A DNA stretch of 64,000 nucleotides. Source: Hwanghaeella grinnelliae. GTDB taxonomy: Bacteria; Pseudomonadota; Alphaproteobacteria; UBA8366; Aestuariispiraceae. Position 1 is the first letter of the stretch; each line of letters starts with the position of its first letter. The notes beneath the pieces are model-generated. The model saw nothing but the letters and a program-made list of their open reading frames with translations, did not search any database and was not told the DNA's origin. The stretch covers positions 1,674,001-1,738,000 of the forward strand of contig NZ_SADE01000001.1 of assembly GCF_004005845.1 (NCBI RefSeq), read 5' to 3'. A program made the translations under genes and the position numbers. Shown here piece after piece: positions 42,067 to 52,061 of this stretch.

Positions 42067-42462
42067 ATGGACGGCGGCATGAACAAGGCAGCTTGGAAAT
42101 TCAACGTGCAGCAACAAGAGGACGCCGAGTTCAAGGGCGACGGGCTGCGTCCCTATTTCGAATATCGCGACCTGGGCATCAAGGATGCCACGAACGGCGA
42201 TTTCCACGCCCATATCATCCGCGCTACCGGCAAGGAATGCACCAGCACGGGGAAGCATTCCCACGATCTCAACTTCCAGATGGTCTACGTCCTGAAAGGA
42301 TGGGCGAAATTCTATTTCGAGGGGGAGGGCGAAGTCGTCCTGAAGGCCGGCGCCTGCATGAACCAGCGCCCCGGAATCGTTCATGACCTGATCGAGTTCT
42401 CGGACGATATTGAAATGCTGGAGATCACCTCTCCCGCAGAATTCGGCACCGATCCGGCGTAA
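42067..42462 (+). CDS. Single-domain cupin protein
   Basis: 131 residues; AGGAGG seven bases before the ATG. RmlC-like cupin: STGKHSHDLNFQMVYVLKGWAKFYFEGEGEVVLKAGACMNQRPGIVHDLIEFSDDIEMLEITSP carries the two cupin motifs with metal-type His in KHSHD and VHD and the first-motif Glu replaced by Gln. May be a small dioxygenase, isomerase or storage-type cupin. Ends 20 bases before a strong terminator. Confidence 0.8.
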   Translation: MDGGMNKAAWKFNVQQQEDAEFKGDGLRPYFEYRDLGIKDATNGDFHAHIIRATGKECTSTGKHSHDLNFQMVYVLKGWAKFYFEGEGEVVLKAGACMNQRPGIVHDLIEFSDDIEMLEITSPAEFGTDPA

Positions 42463-42481
42463 GCGGCAACGAAATCACAAG

Positions 42482-42515
42482 AAAAGGCCCGGAGCACAAT
42501 GCCGGGCCTTTTTTG
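42482..42515 (+). terminator. Strong Rho-independent terminator
   Basis: GGCCCGG (42486-42492) and CCGGGCC (42502-42508), preceded by AAAA and followed by TTTTTTGTTTT, so it can serve both convergent units. Confidence 0.92.
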
Positions 42516-42548
42516 TTTTGCCGTGCCTACCGTCGGCGCGGCCGGCGC

Positions 42549-42872
42549 TCAAGCCGTTAGGATATCGGTTGCCTTGTGATCGGAGCCGACACCGTCGATC
42601 AGAAAGACGTCGCCACTGGAATGCCGCCGGCGGAGGGGAAGGATTTGTCTGTATTCCGGTGACTCGTACCAAGCTTGTGCCTGATCCCGATCTGGGAAGG
42701 CGATGACGATCATGTCTCCTTGGAACAAGCCTTCAAGGTGATGTTTCTCCCCGCCATGGATGATGAATTCTCCCTGGTAGGGCGTGAGTGTTGCATCGAT
42801 CCGGTCGAGATAGGCGATGATCTCTTCGCCCATCTCGACATCGCGTAAATGACCAATGGCGTAACAGGTCAT
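42549..42872 (-). CDS. DUF1330-family protein
   Basis: 107 residues. Dimeric alpha/beta-barrel of the DUF1330 type: YLDRIDATLTPYQGEFIIHGGEKHHLEG, then MIVIAFPDRDQAQAWYESPEYRQILPLRRRHSSGDVFLIDGV, the family signature. Function unknown. GGAGGAAG precedes the ATG. Second gene after the four-helix membrane protein, transcribed from the region with the palindrome at 43377. Confidence 0.88.
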   Translation of the reverse strand: MTCYAIGHLRDVEMGEEIIAYLDRIDATLTPYQGEFIIHGGEKHHLEGLFQGDMIVIAFPDRDQAQAWYESPEYRQILPLRRRHSSGDVFLIDGVGSDHKATDILTA

Positions 42873-42896
42873 GATCTTCCTCCAATTGATCTTGTG

Positions 42897-43295
42897 TCAG
42901 GCTGGGGTCCAGATATGTCGCGATGCGGCGCTCTCCAGCCAGGCCAGTATCGCGACGACAACGGCCTGGGCGGTCAGGAACAACCAGCCCAACGGGTTGG
43001 GGGTGATAATCCCCAGGACCGGCAGGACCAGACTTGCCAGGACCCAGGCAACGTTGCCCAGGACAACCAAGGACGCCGCCCAGGCTGGAACGGGCATGAG
43101 CCGTGCGCAGACGGCCATGAAACCCGCGACGGGTAGCAAGACTGCCCCGGCCCAGAAAAGCAGCGGCGCCGTAATGTCCGTCAGGCGCCCCAACGGGACC
43201 GATGCTGCGATCAACAACACACCCATGGCGGCGCAGGTTACGGCGTCAATCGCCAAGAGCGTCCGAAGAGGCAGGCGTGCGGCGGGGTTTGTCAT
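42897..43295 (-). CDS. Small membrane protein, four helices
   Basis: 132 residues: four hydrophobic helices (about 10-30, 42-64, 72-94, 100-122) separated by short turns; N-terminus MTNPAARLPLRTLLAID. AGAGGAG precedes the ATG. Resembles small integral membrane proteins of unknown function that accompany XRE/MmyB regulators. Divergent from such a regulator, with a perfect palindrome between. Confidence 0.75.
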   Translation of the reverse strand: MTNPAARLPLRTLLAIDAVTCAAMGVLLIAASVPLGRLTDITAPLLFWAGAVLLPVAGFMAVCARLMPVPAWAASLVVLGNVAWVLASLVLPVLGIITPNPLGWLFLTAQAVVVAILAWLESAASRHIWTPA

Positions 43296-43376
43296 GGTTA
43301 TCTCCTCTAATCGAATTGCAGGCGCCGTCAGGGCGACCCGAGGACCGGAAGATGAGAAGAATGTGTTCTGGTGTCG

Positions 43377-43393
43377 ATTACCTCACAGGTAAT
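43377..43393. promoter_or_regulatory. Perfect operator palindrome ATTACCTCACAGGTAAT
   Basis: Seven-base arms (ATTACCT and AGGTAAT) with a three-base centre, in the gap between the membrane protein gene and the XRE/MmyB regulator. It is the obvious site for autoregulation and control of the divergent pair. Confidence 0.75.
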
Positions 43394-43427
43394 AGGCTAG
43401 CGGCGGAATACGGATTAAGACGAGGCT

Positions 43428-44231
43428 ATGAAGACAGGATCGATAACTGCGGGCGAATTGCTGCGCGACTGGCGGCAGAGGCGGCGGCTGAGCCAGTTGG
43501 CTTTGGCGGCGGACGCCGACATCTCGCAACGGCATCTGAGTTTCATGGAATCCGGGCGCTCGAAGCCGAGCCGCGACATGGTCTTGCGCCTGACCGGGCA
43601 TTTGGACGTGCCCTTGCGGGACCGTAACGCCATCCTCACCGCGGCCGGGTACGCGCCGCATTATCCACAGCATCCCTTGGACGCGCCCGAACTCTCAATG
43701 GCGCGTGAAACGGTCGAGCGCATTCTGCACGGCCATATGCCGCATCCGGCGCTGGCGGTGGACCGGCATTGGACATTGCTGGCCGGAAACGACGCCGTGA
43801 CGGCAATGCTGGCCGGTGTCGCGCCGCATCTGTTGGAGGGCGAGGTGAACGCGCTGCGGGTGAGCCTCCACCCGGATGGTCTGGCTCCCCGCATTTTGAA
43901 CATCCACGAATGGCGAGGCCATATCCTGCACCGTCTGTCCCATGACATCGAGAAATGCGCCGATCCGGTGCTGGTCGCGCTGTATGACGAGTTGAAATCC
44001 TACCCTGTGCCGGGACAGGCCGGGCCGATGCGCACCGACCCGGCGCAGGAAGGGCGGATCGCCGTGCCGCTGCGTCTGAAAGGGGAGAGCAGTCCGCTTT
44101 CCTTCCTCAGCACGACGACCGTTTTTGGAACGGCGGTGGATGTCACTCTGTCGGAAGTAACGATCGAAGCCTTTTTCCCTGCGGATGAAGATACGGCGCA
44201 TGCAATGGCCGCGTTGGCCGGCCGCCCCTAG
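43428..44231 (+). CDS. XRE-type regulator with MmyB-like ligand domain
   Basis: 267 residues. HTH at 8-65 (GELLRDWRQRRRLSQLALAADADISQRHLSFMESGRSKPSRDMVLRLTGHL in family form), then the MmyB-like PAS-type domain (ERILHGHMPHPALAVDRHWTLLAGNDAVTAMLAG, HEWRGHILHRL, GESSPLSFLSTTTVFGTAVDVTLSEVTIEAFFPADE). Related regulators bind a fatty-acid-like ligand and control a neighbouring dehydrogenase or membrane protein. Here the likely targets are the divergent membrane protein and DUF1330 genes. Confidence 0.88.
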   Translation: MKTGSITAGELLRDWRQRRRLSQLALAADADISQRHLSFMESGRSKPSRDMVLRLTGHLDVPLRDRNAILTAAGYAPHYPQHPLDAPELSMARETVERILHGHMPHPALAVDRHWTLLAGNDAVTAMLAGVAPHLLEGEVNALRVSLHPDGLAPRILNIHEWRGHILHRLSHDIEKCADPVLVALYDELKSYPVPGQAGPMRTDPAQEGRIAVPLRLKGESSPLSFLSTTTVFGTAVDVTLSEVTIEAFFPADEDTAHAMAALAGRP

Positions 44232-44265
44232 AAAAAGACCCGGGTGCTTTCCCGGGCCATTTTTC
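44232..44265. terminator. Bidirectional terminator
   Basis: AAAAAGA, then CCCGGG-TGCTTT-CCCGGG (44239-44256), then CCATTTTT. Lies between the convergent regulator and VPLPA-CTERM genes. Confidence 0.85.
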
Positions 44266-44279
44266 AATCATACGCGGAA

Positions 44280-46160
<1,881 letters not shown>

Positions 46161-46384
46161 GGATCTATTCCTTAAAAAGGTTACGAGCGGAAGCCCGTCG
46201 ATGGGTTCCTTCTTCTGTTCGCAATTATCCACAATTCGGCAACGATGTATCTGCCATTCACCCAGCAGAATCCTGCCACTTGTCGATGTATGTTGATAAT
46301 TAGGAGTATTATTAAAAACAGCTATTTAGAGAGAATTCCATGCTTCGCGCAGGGAGTTACGCATCGGATTTTAGAGGTAATCCG

Positions 46385-46468
46385 ATGACGGCAAGAAATA
46401 TCAAAAAAAAGTCCGGTTACGGGCTTGTTTCCGACAACGGGCAGCTGGTGGCGAAGGGCGGCGGTTAG
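46385..46468 (+). CDS. Possible 27-residue basic small protein
   Basis: ATG preceded at seven bases by AGAGG. Encodes MTARNIKKKSGYGLVSDNG and a short Gly-rich end, then TAG. Short, basic, no membrane segment. Only the ribosome site and its place in a gene-free stretch support it. Confidence 0.25.
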   Translation: MTARNIKKKSGYGLVSDNGQLVAKGGG

Positions 46469-46592
46469 CCGCCTTGTCACCCGATGATGATTGCGCCGAC
46501 GATGCCGCATCCGCACCAACTCTCTGCTGATCCGGACCTGCGATCCGTCCAACTCTGCCTGAGCCGGAGGAATTCGCTGCTATCAGCGCGTA

Positions 46593-46606
46593 TGACGTAA
46601 TCGTCA
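46593..46606. promoter_or_regulatory. Inverted repeat TGACG-TAAT-CGTCA
   Basis: Five-base perfect arms with a four-base centre, about 90 bases before the Lrp gene. Possible regulator site; no assignment. Confidence 0.3.
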
Positions 46607-46661
46607 CTCGATAACATTAGAAAGGTACGTTGACTTCGTCAGGCAAGAGTCCGTAGCTATG

Positions 46662-46676
46662 TGAGAAAATTTCTCA
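46662..46676. promoter_or_regulatory. Lrp-type operator palindrome TGAGAAAATTTCTCA
   Basis: Seven-base arms around one A, 21 bases before the start of the Lrp/AsnC gene. AT-rich centre and 15-base size fit Lrp/AsnC sites, so autoregulation is likely. Confidence 0.6.
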
Positions 46677-46697
46677 AAAAGAGGGGGCGCTTGTCAG

Positions 46698-47165
46698 ATG
46701 GAGGTCACTTCGACGGATGCGAAGATTCTCAACGCGCTTCAAGAGGATGCCCGGATAGGTCTCGAGACGCTTGCCGAGATGACCGGACTTTCCACGGCCA
46801 CGGTCCAACGGCATTTGAAGAGGATGCGGGAGGACGGCACCATCGTGCAAGAGGTTGTCCTGGTCGATCCCGCGAAGGTCGGTCAAGGGATGACCATGGT
46901 CGTGATGGTCGAGCTTGAGCGAGAACGACTGGACCAGATCGACCAATTCACCCGGCGTGTCACGGCCGACCCGAATGTGCAGCAATGCTACTACATCACC
47001 GGAGAGGCGGATTTCTGCCTGGTTTGCACCGCGCGCGATATCGAGGATTTCGAGAGGCTGACACACCGCCTTTTCTTCCATGATGCGAATGTACGCCGCT
47101 TCCGCACGTCGGTCGTGATGAGCAGGAAGAAGGCCGGCCTGAACGTCCCTGTGGTCGTCGAATAA
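46698..47165 (+). CDS. Lrp/AsnC-family transcriptional regulator
   Basis: 155 residues. N-terminal HTH (STDAKILNALQEDARIGLETLAEMTGLSTATVQRHLKRMREDGTI in family form) and RAM ligand domain (MVVMVELERERLDQIDQFTRRVTADPNVQQCYYITGEADFCLVCTARDIEDFERLTHRLF). Senses amino acids or related metabolites. Faces the TRAP operon tail to tail, so any control of that operon would be at a distance. Confidence 0.93.
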   Translation: MEVTSTDAKILNALQEDARIGLETLAEMTGLSTATVQRHLKRMREDGTIVQEVVLVDPAKVGQGMTMVVMVELERERLDQIDQFTRRVTADPNVQQCYYITGEADFCLVCTARDIEDFERLTHRLFFHDANVRRFRTSVVMSRKKAGLNVPVVVE

Positions 47166-47169
47166 AAAA

Positions 47170-47194
47170 GGCCCCCGAAACCGGGGGCCTTTCC
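47170..47194. terminator. Strong terminator between Lrp gene and TRAP operon
   Basis: GGCCCCCG-AAAC-CGGGGGCC (47170-47189), preceded by six A and followed by TTT. Works for both convergent units. Confidence 0.9.
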
Positions 47195-47216
47195 TAATAG
47201 ATGCTATTGCGATCGA

Positions 47217-49025
47217 TCAGACGAAGGTGGAGCCGAAGATCACCTGCGGCAGCCAGTTCGCCAGACCTGGGAAATAGGCCAGGATGCACAGCGCGAGGAT
47301 CTGGATCAGCACGAAGGGGAGAACCCCGCGATAGATATCCATCGTCGTCACTGAAGGCGGTGCGACGCCCCGCAGATAGAACAGCGCGAAGCCGAAGGGC
47401 GGCGTCAGGAACGACGTCTGCAGGTTCATCGCCATCATCACACCCAGCCAGACCGGACTGATGAAATCGTTGGCCAGCAGAACCGGCGCGACGATCGGCA
47501 CGACGACGAAGGTGATTTCGATGAAGTCCAGGAAAAAGCCCAGAACGAACATCACGATCATCACGACGAGGATGGCGCCCCATTCTCCGCCCGGTATGCC
47601 GGTCAGGAATTCATGCACCATGTCGTCGCCGCCCAGGCCGCGGAAGACAAGGCTGAACAAAGCGGCGCCTATCAGGATGGTGAAAACCATGGCGCTGATT
47701 TCCATCGTGCCGCGGTTCACCATGCGCAGAATGCCTGCCGCCCAGACCCGCCACATTGAAACCAGAATGCCCCATGCCAGTATGACGGCGCCTGCGGCAC
47801 AGGCCAGAATGGCAAGCATGTCGGTTGTCGGGATATCATCGCGACGGATACGTAGATCGACGGAATTGGCCAGGAACAGCATCATCACCAGCGACAGGGC
47901 CGCGATGTAGATCGGTGAATTGCCTTTCGCGTCCAATGCCGAGAGAATGCCGCGCATGCCACCCACGCGGGTTAGGAACGCGAAGCCGATTGCCGTGACG
48001 ACACCGGCGATCCAACGCGGGGTTTCCCCTTCAAGCAATTCGTTGCCCAGGATAGCGCCCAACAGGAAGCCGATCAGCATCGCGCCTGCGGTACGGCTGA
48101 ATGTGCCGAACCGCGCCGGTTTGGCCGTCAACATGACGTAATCCATGTTGAGTTCCTTGACCCGCAACCCGGCTAACAGGGTCGCGCCCACGGCGCCGAC
48201 GGCCGCTGCTTCGGTCGGCGTCGCGACACCGGCCAGAATCGAACCCAGAACCGCGACGATCAGGACGACCGGCGGCACCAGCGCGTGCAGGATCTTGGAC
48301 CCCATATTCTCTTCGGCCAGTTCTTCCGCCGGAATGGCGGGCGAGGATTCAGGCTTCAGCCAAGCCATCAGGATTTGATAACACAGATAGAAACCGACCA
48401 GCATCAGGCCTGGAAGCAGTGCGCCGGCGAACAGATCGCCGACCGAAACCGGTTCCGGCGACCAATTCCCTGCCTCACGCTGGGCGTCCACATAGGCGTT
48501 GGAAATCTGGTCGCCCAGAATGACGAGCACGATGGAGGGCGGAATGATCTGACCCAATGTCCCAGCCGCGCAAATCGAACCGCAGGCAAGGGAAGGGGAG
48601 TAGTTCCGGCGCAGCATGGTCGGCAGGGACAGAAGCCCCATGGTAACGACAGTGGCGCCCACGATACCGGTGGAAGCCGCCAGCAGCATGCCGACGACGG
48701 TCACGGAATAACCGACGCCGCCGCGCAGCGACCCGAACAGCTTGCCCATGGTGTCCAGCAGCTCTTCGGCCACCTTTGAACGCTCGAGCATGACGCCCAT
48801 GAAGACGAAGAGCGGCACGGCGAGCAGCACTTCGTTCCAGATGGCGCTGCCGAAAACGCGGTTCGGCAGGGCGCTGACATAAGACATGTCGAACACGCCC
48901 AAGGACCAGCCGATCAAGGCAAAGAGAAGTCCCGTGCCGGCCAAGGTGAAAGCCACCGGAAAGCCCAGCATCAAGAAGACGCAGGCGACGGCGAACATCA
49001 GAAGATCGAGAATTTCCGCCAACAT
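47217..49025 (-). CDS. TRAP transporter large permease subunit (DctM-type, enlarged)
   Basis: 602 residues from the ATG at 49025 (GAGGG at eight bases); the upstream start overlaps the DctQ gene. DctM core: LLFALIGWSLG, AVPLFVFMGVMLERSKVAEELLDTMGKL, GATVVTMGLLSLPTMLRRNYSPSLACGSICAAGTLGQIIPPSIVLVILGD, VATPTEAAAVGAVG and the late FLDFIEITFVVVPIVAPVL and MNLQTSFLTPPFGFALFYLRG. It is about 170 residues longer than a standard DctM owing to extra helices at about 315-465. Large permeases of this size go with TakP-type binding proteins. Last gene of the TRAP operon. Confidence 0.92.
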   Translation of the reverse strand: MLAEILDLLMFAVACVFLMLGFPVAFTLAGTGLLFALIGWSLGVFDMSYVSALPNRVFGSAIWNEVLLAVPLFVFMGVMLERSKVAEELLDTMGKLFGSLRGGVGYSVTVVGMLLAASTGIVGATVVTMGLLSLPTMLRRNYSPSLACGSICAAGTLGQIIPPSIVLVILGDQISNAYVDAQREAGNWSPEPVSVGDLFAGALLPGLMLVGFYLCYQILMAWLKPESSPAIPAEELAEENMGSKILHALVPPVVLIVAVLGSILAGVATPTEAAAVGAVGATLLAGLRVKELNMDYVMLTAKPARFGTFSRTAGAMLIGFLLGAILGNELLEGETPRWIAGVVTAIGFAFLTRVGGMRGILSALDAKGNSPIYIAALSLVMMLFLANSVDLRIRRDDIPTTDMLAILACAAGAVILAWGILVSMWRVWAAGILRMVNRGTMEISAMVFTILIGAALFSLVFRGLGGDDMVHEFLTGIPGGEWGAILVVMIVMFVLGFFLDFIEITFVVVPIVAPVLLANDFISPVWLGVMMAMNLQTSFLTPPFGFALFYLRGVAPPSVTTMDIYRGVLPFVLIQILALCILAYFPGLANWLPQVIFGSTFV

Positions 49026-49026
49026 A

Positions 49027-49569
49027 TCAGATACCCTCGTGCTCTTCGTCGGATTTGGGCGTTTCACGGCCCGCCAGGACGTTCAGAGAATGAATAATGA
49101 TGGACACACCTTGCAGAGACATCAGGACACAGAAAACGGGGATCGCCGTTTTCAGGATAAAGCGGGCGGGGATGCCGCTTGTCTCGTTCGACCCTTCCAA
49201 TTGCGCCCAGGAGTTTTGGACATAGGGAAGGACGTAGATGAACAACGCGGTGCAAACCGGGATCAAGAAGAACAGAACGCCGAAGATGTCGATCTTGGCT
49301 TTCGTCTCAGGACTGGCTTCGCGATAGAAGATGTCGACCCGCACATGGCCGTCATGCAGCAAGGCGTACGAAGCGCCCAGCATGAACACGAAGCCGTGCA
49401 GATACAGGATCGATTCCTGCATGAAGATGGAGCCATAACCGAATATGTAGCGCAGTACGACGACCGCAAATTGGACCAGGACCATAAGCATGGCCATCCA
49501 GGCAACCGACATACCGAGTGCCTGGTTGAAGTTGTCGATTAACCGCGCAATGCGCGTCAGTGCGTTCAC
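49027..49569 (-). CDS. TRAP transporter small permease subunit (DctQ-type)
   Basis: 180 residues from the GTG at 49569, which has AGGGGG at six bases; a GTG at 49605 lacks one. Four membrane helices with DctQ features: LDNFNQALG-like start, FAVVVLRYIFGYGSIFMQESILYLHGFVFMLGASYALLHDGHVRVDIFY. Its stop lies one base from the DctM start, so expression is coupled. Confidence 0.92.
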   Translation of the reverse strand: MNALTRIARLIDNFNQALGMSVAWMAMLMVLVQFAVVVLRYIFGYGSIFMQESILYLHGFVFMLGASYALLHDGHVRVDIFYREASPETKAKIDIFGVLFFLIPVCTALFIYVLPYVQNSWAQLEGSNETSGIPARFILKTAIPVFCVLMSLQGVSIIIHSLNVLAGRETPKSDEEHEGI

Positions 49570-49779
49570 CGCAATCCCCCTGGGCGCGTCCGCCCGGCTG
49601 TTCACGTCAAATTTGTCGTCTTTCTAGGGCGCGAAATCCCGTACTTGCAAGCCGCCGGCGATCAAACGTCGTCAATGCGGACCTGGCGCGACGGAGGGGC
49701 GTGTCATTCCGGCCCTTGAAGAAAAGGGGTCCGCGCCATTCCAGCACGGACCCCGATCCATAGCGCACGAAGGCCGTAC

Positions 49780-50889
49780 TTAGCCTTGTTCGTATTTGAA
49801 CGGCAGCAGACGCGCGTTCATGTAGGCCTGATCCGCAATCTTGGCCCAGGAAATCGACTGCTTGCGGAACGAAATGAAGCTTTCGTAGATCCGCTTGCTG
49901 ATGTCGTCGACTTCCGCGACTTCCGCCACAACCTTGCCGGAGGCTTCGCCAATGGCGTTCAGGACGTCTTCCGGCATCTGGCGCAGCTGCACGCCGTGCT
50001 TGTTGATCAGCGTGTTCAGGGCGTCGTTGTTGCGCGCGTTGAATTCCGCGAAGGAGCGGTTGTTCTCGCCCGCGGCGCAAGCCTGGATCAGCGCCTTGTC
50101 GGCGGCGGAGAAGCTGTCCCAAACGCCGGTGTTGATACCAACGGCCAGCGACGAACCCGGCTCATGGAAGCCCGGCCAGTAGTAGTATTTCGTGACCTTG
50201 TAGAAGCCGAAGGCCAGATCGTTCCACGGGCCGACCCACTCGGTGGCGTCGATGGCGCCTGACTGCAGCGAGGGGAAGATTTCCCCGCCCGGCAGCGCGA
50301 TTGCCGAGGCGCCGATGCGGCGCAGCACTTCGCCGCCCAGACCCGGCATGCGGATCTTCAAGCCCTTGAAGTCTTCCAGGCTCTTGATTTCCTTGTTGAA
50401 CCAGCCGCCCATCTGAACGCCGGTATTGCCGCAGGGCAGGCCCTTGATGTTGAACTGGGCGCCGAGCTCGTCCCACAATTCCTGACCACCGCCATAGTAG
50501 ATCCAGGAGTCGATTTCGTTGGCCGTGAAGCCATAAGGCACGGCGGTGAAGAAGTTGTAGGCCTTGTGCTTGCCCTGCCAGTAATAATCGGCCCCGTGAT
50601 ACATATCGGCGGCGCCGGTGGAAACGGCATCGAAGCTTTCGAACGGCGGAACCAGCTCGCCGGCGGCGAACAATTTGACCGTCAAGCGCCCGTCTGTCGC
50701 GGCGGTGACGCTGTCAGCGAAGCGCTGCGCGCCGGTGCCGAGGCCCGGGAAATTCTTCGGCCAGGTGGTGACCAGCTTCAATTCGCGCTTGCCTTGCGCG
50801 ATGGCCGGTGAGGCGAGGGTGGAAACCGCAGCGGCTGCACCGGCGACGGCGGTCGCGCCCTTCAAAAATTGGCGACGTTTCATGGACAT
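49780..50889 (-). CDS. TRAP substrate-binding protein, TakP-like (2-oxo acids)
   Basis: 369 residues; GGGAG before the ATG. Tat-type signal KRRQFLKGATAVAGAAAAVSTLASPAIA (residues 4-31). Strong resemblance to TakP of Rhodobacter: AGELVPPFESFDAVSTGAADMYHGADYYWQGK, GGGQELWDELGAQFNIKGLPCGNTGVQMGGWFNKEI, LKIRMPGLGGEVLRRIG and SGAIDATEWVGPWNDLAFGFYKV. TakP binds pyruvate and other 2-oxo acids with sodium. First gene of the TRAP operon; 210 bases separate it from dctQ. Confidence 0.9.
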   Translation of the reverse strand: MSMKRRQFLKGATAVAGAAAAVSTLASPAIAQGKRELKLVTTWPKNFPGLGTGAQRFADSVTAATDGRLTVKLFAAGELVPPFESFDAVSTGAADMYHGADYYWQGKHKAYNFFTAVPYGFTANEIDSWIYYGGGQELWDELGAQFNIKGLPCGNTGVQMGGWFNKEIKSLEDFKGLKIRMPGLGGEVLRRIGASAIALPGGEIFPSLQSGAIDATEWVGPWNDLAFGFYKVTKYYYWPGFHEPGSSLAVGINTGVWDSFSAADKALIQACAAGENNRSFAEFNARNNDALNTLINKHGVQLRQMPEDVLNAIGEASGKVVAEVAEVDDISKRIYESFISFRKQSISWAKIADQAYMNARLLPFKYEQG

Positions 50890-51152
50890 GATTCTCCCAG
50901 TTATCGTTTCAGGTTGTTGAGCCGGTTAATCCGTTCCCCCTCAACAGCGTTCGGGCACGTAACATCCCCTATCCTGCTGTGGGTGTTTCTCAACACTCCC
51001 CTGACTGAAGGGTTATACGGATTTTGCGTGATTGGGCAACAGAAGAGGCGTCTTATAAACACCGCATATTCTGGTGGTTTTCTTGCGTTTCAAGCAGGAT
51101 ATGAACAATTTCAATCTGTCGCGTTTCGCAGCGGCGAAAGATCACGGAAATG

Positions 51153-51896
51153 TCAGGAGCGGGGCGGTTCTTCGGGCGTTTCCGCGGCATGCCATCCGGC
51201 GGGACCGAAGACTTCCAATGGACTGAAGCGCCGTTTGTACGCCATTTTCTGACTGTCATCGATCCAGAAGCCCAGATAGACGTGGCGCAGGCCCTGTCGG
51301 CGGGCCTCTTGCACCAGCCAAAGGATCATATGGCTGCCGAGGCTTCGGCTGTTCATGTCCGGTTCGAAGAAGCTGTACACGGCGGAAAATCCGTCGCGCA
51401 GTTTGTCGGTCAGACAGGCAGCGACCAGTTTACCGTCCGGTGTCCTGAATTCCACCAAACCGGTATCGACGGGACTGGCGGTGACCAAGTTGACGTAATC
51501 GCGGGCGGTCATGTTCGCCATGTCGCCGTCGCCATGGCGGCTTTCGACATAGCGCCGGAAAAGGTCGAATTGCTCTTCGCTGACCCGCGCCCCGATATCC
51601 TGCGCCGTCAGGTCGTCATTGGTCTTCAAGACCCGACGCCAGGACCGGGTGAAGTCGAACTCGCTGGCAACAATGCGCACGGGAATACAACTGTTACAGC
51701 CGGTGCAGACGGGCCGATACATGATGTGATGCGAACGGCGGAAACCAGCCTCGCCCAGTCGTTCAAATACGTTCTGCGCGCTTGGGCCGGACAGTTCCGT
51801 GAACAATTGCTGTTCCATGCGGCCGGGCAAATAGGGGCAAGTCATCGGCGCGGACCGATGAAACAGGATCGGGTCGAGGTTTCTTTGGATCGACAC
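51153..51896 (-). CDS. bpt: Aspartate/glutamate leucyltransferase (arginyltransferase family)
   Basis: 247 residues from a GTG at 51896; the first ATG (51845) would remove the N-terminal strand. Family pattern: CPYLPGRMEQQLFTEL, FRRSHHIMYRPVCTGCNSCIPVRI with the conserved Cys cluster, FRRYVESRHGDGDM and SQKMAYKRRFSPLEVF. Bpt transfers leucine from Leu-tRNA to N-terminal Asp or Glu in the N-end rule pathway that feeds ClpS/ClpAP. Stands alone. Confidence 0.93.
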   Translation of the reverse strand: MSIQRNLDPILFHRSAPMTCPYLPGRMEQQLFTELSGPSAQNVFERLGEAGFRRSHHIMYRPVCTGCNSCIPVRIVASEFDFTRSWRRVLKTNDDLTAQDIGARVSEEQFDLFRRYVESRHGDGDMANMTARDYVNLVTASPVDTGLVEFRTPDGKLVAACLTDKLRDGFSAVYSFFEPDMNSRSLGSHMILWLVQEARRQGLRHVYLGFWIDDSQKMAYKRRFSPLEVFGPAGWHAAETPEEPPRS

Positions 51897-52061
51897 GAGT
51901 TTCTTTGCCTAAACCCTTATTATCATGCGAACTAAATGCGCAAACGACGTTCCCTCTACCGAACGGTAGCAGGTCCGGCGATCAAAGACCATGACGGTTT
52001 TCGCATGTTTGGTCGCGCATTCGATCGTATCATCGGCCGTGCAGGTTTCATGCCGAATGGA

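Larger units (their letters stand above)
46161..46697. other. 537-base intergenic region
   Basis: AT-rich near 46290-46330, where the VPLPA-CTERM promoter probably lies. It contains a possible 27-codon gene (46385-46468), an inverted repeat TGACG-TAAT-CGTCA (46593-46606) and the palindrome before the Lrp gene (46662-46676). Confidence 0.45.

Noticed and set aside
46322-46607. Arg-rich minus-strand frames in the 46.2-46.7 kb gap
   Set aside because: No ribosome site, shadow-like composition, and they overlap each other in different frames.
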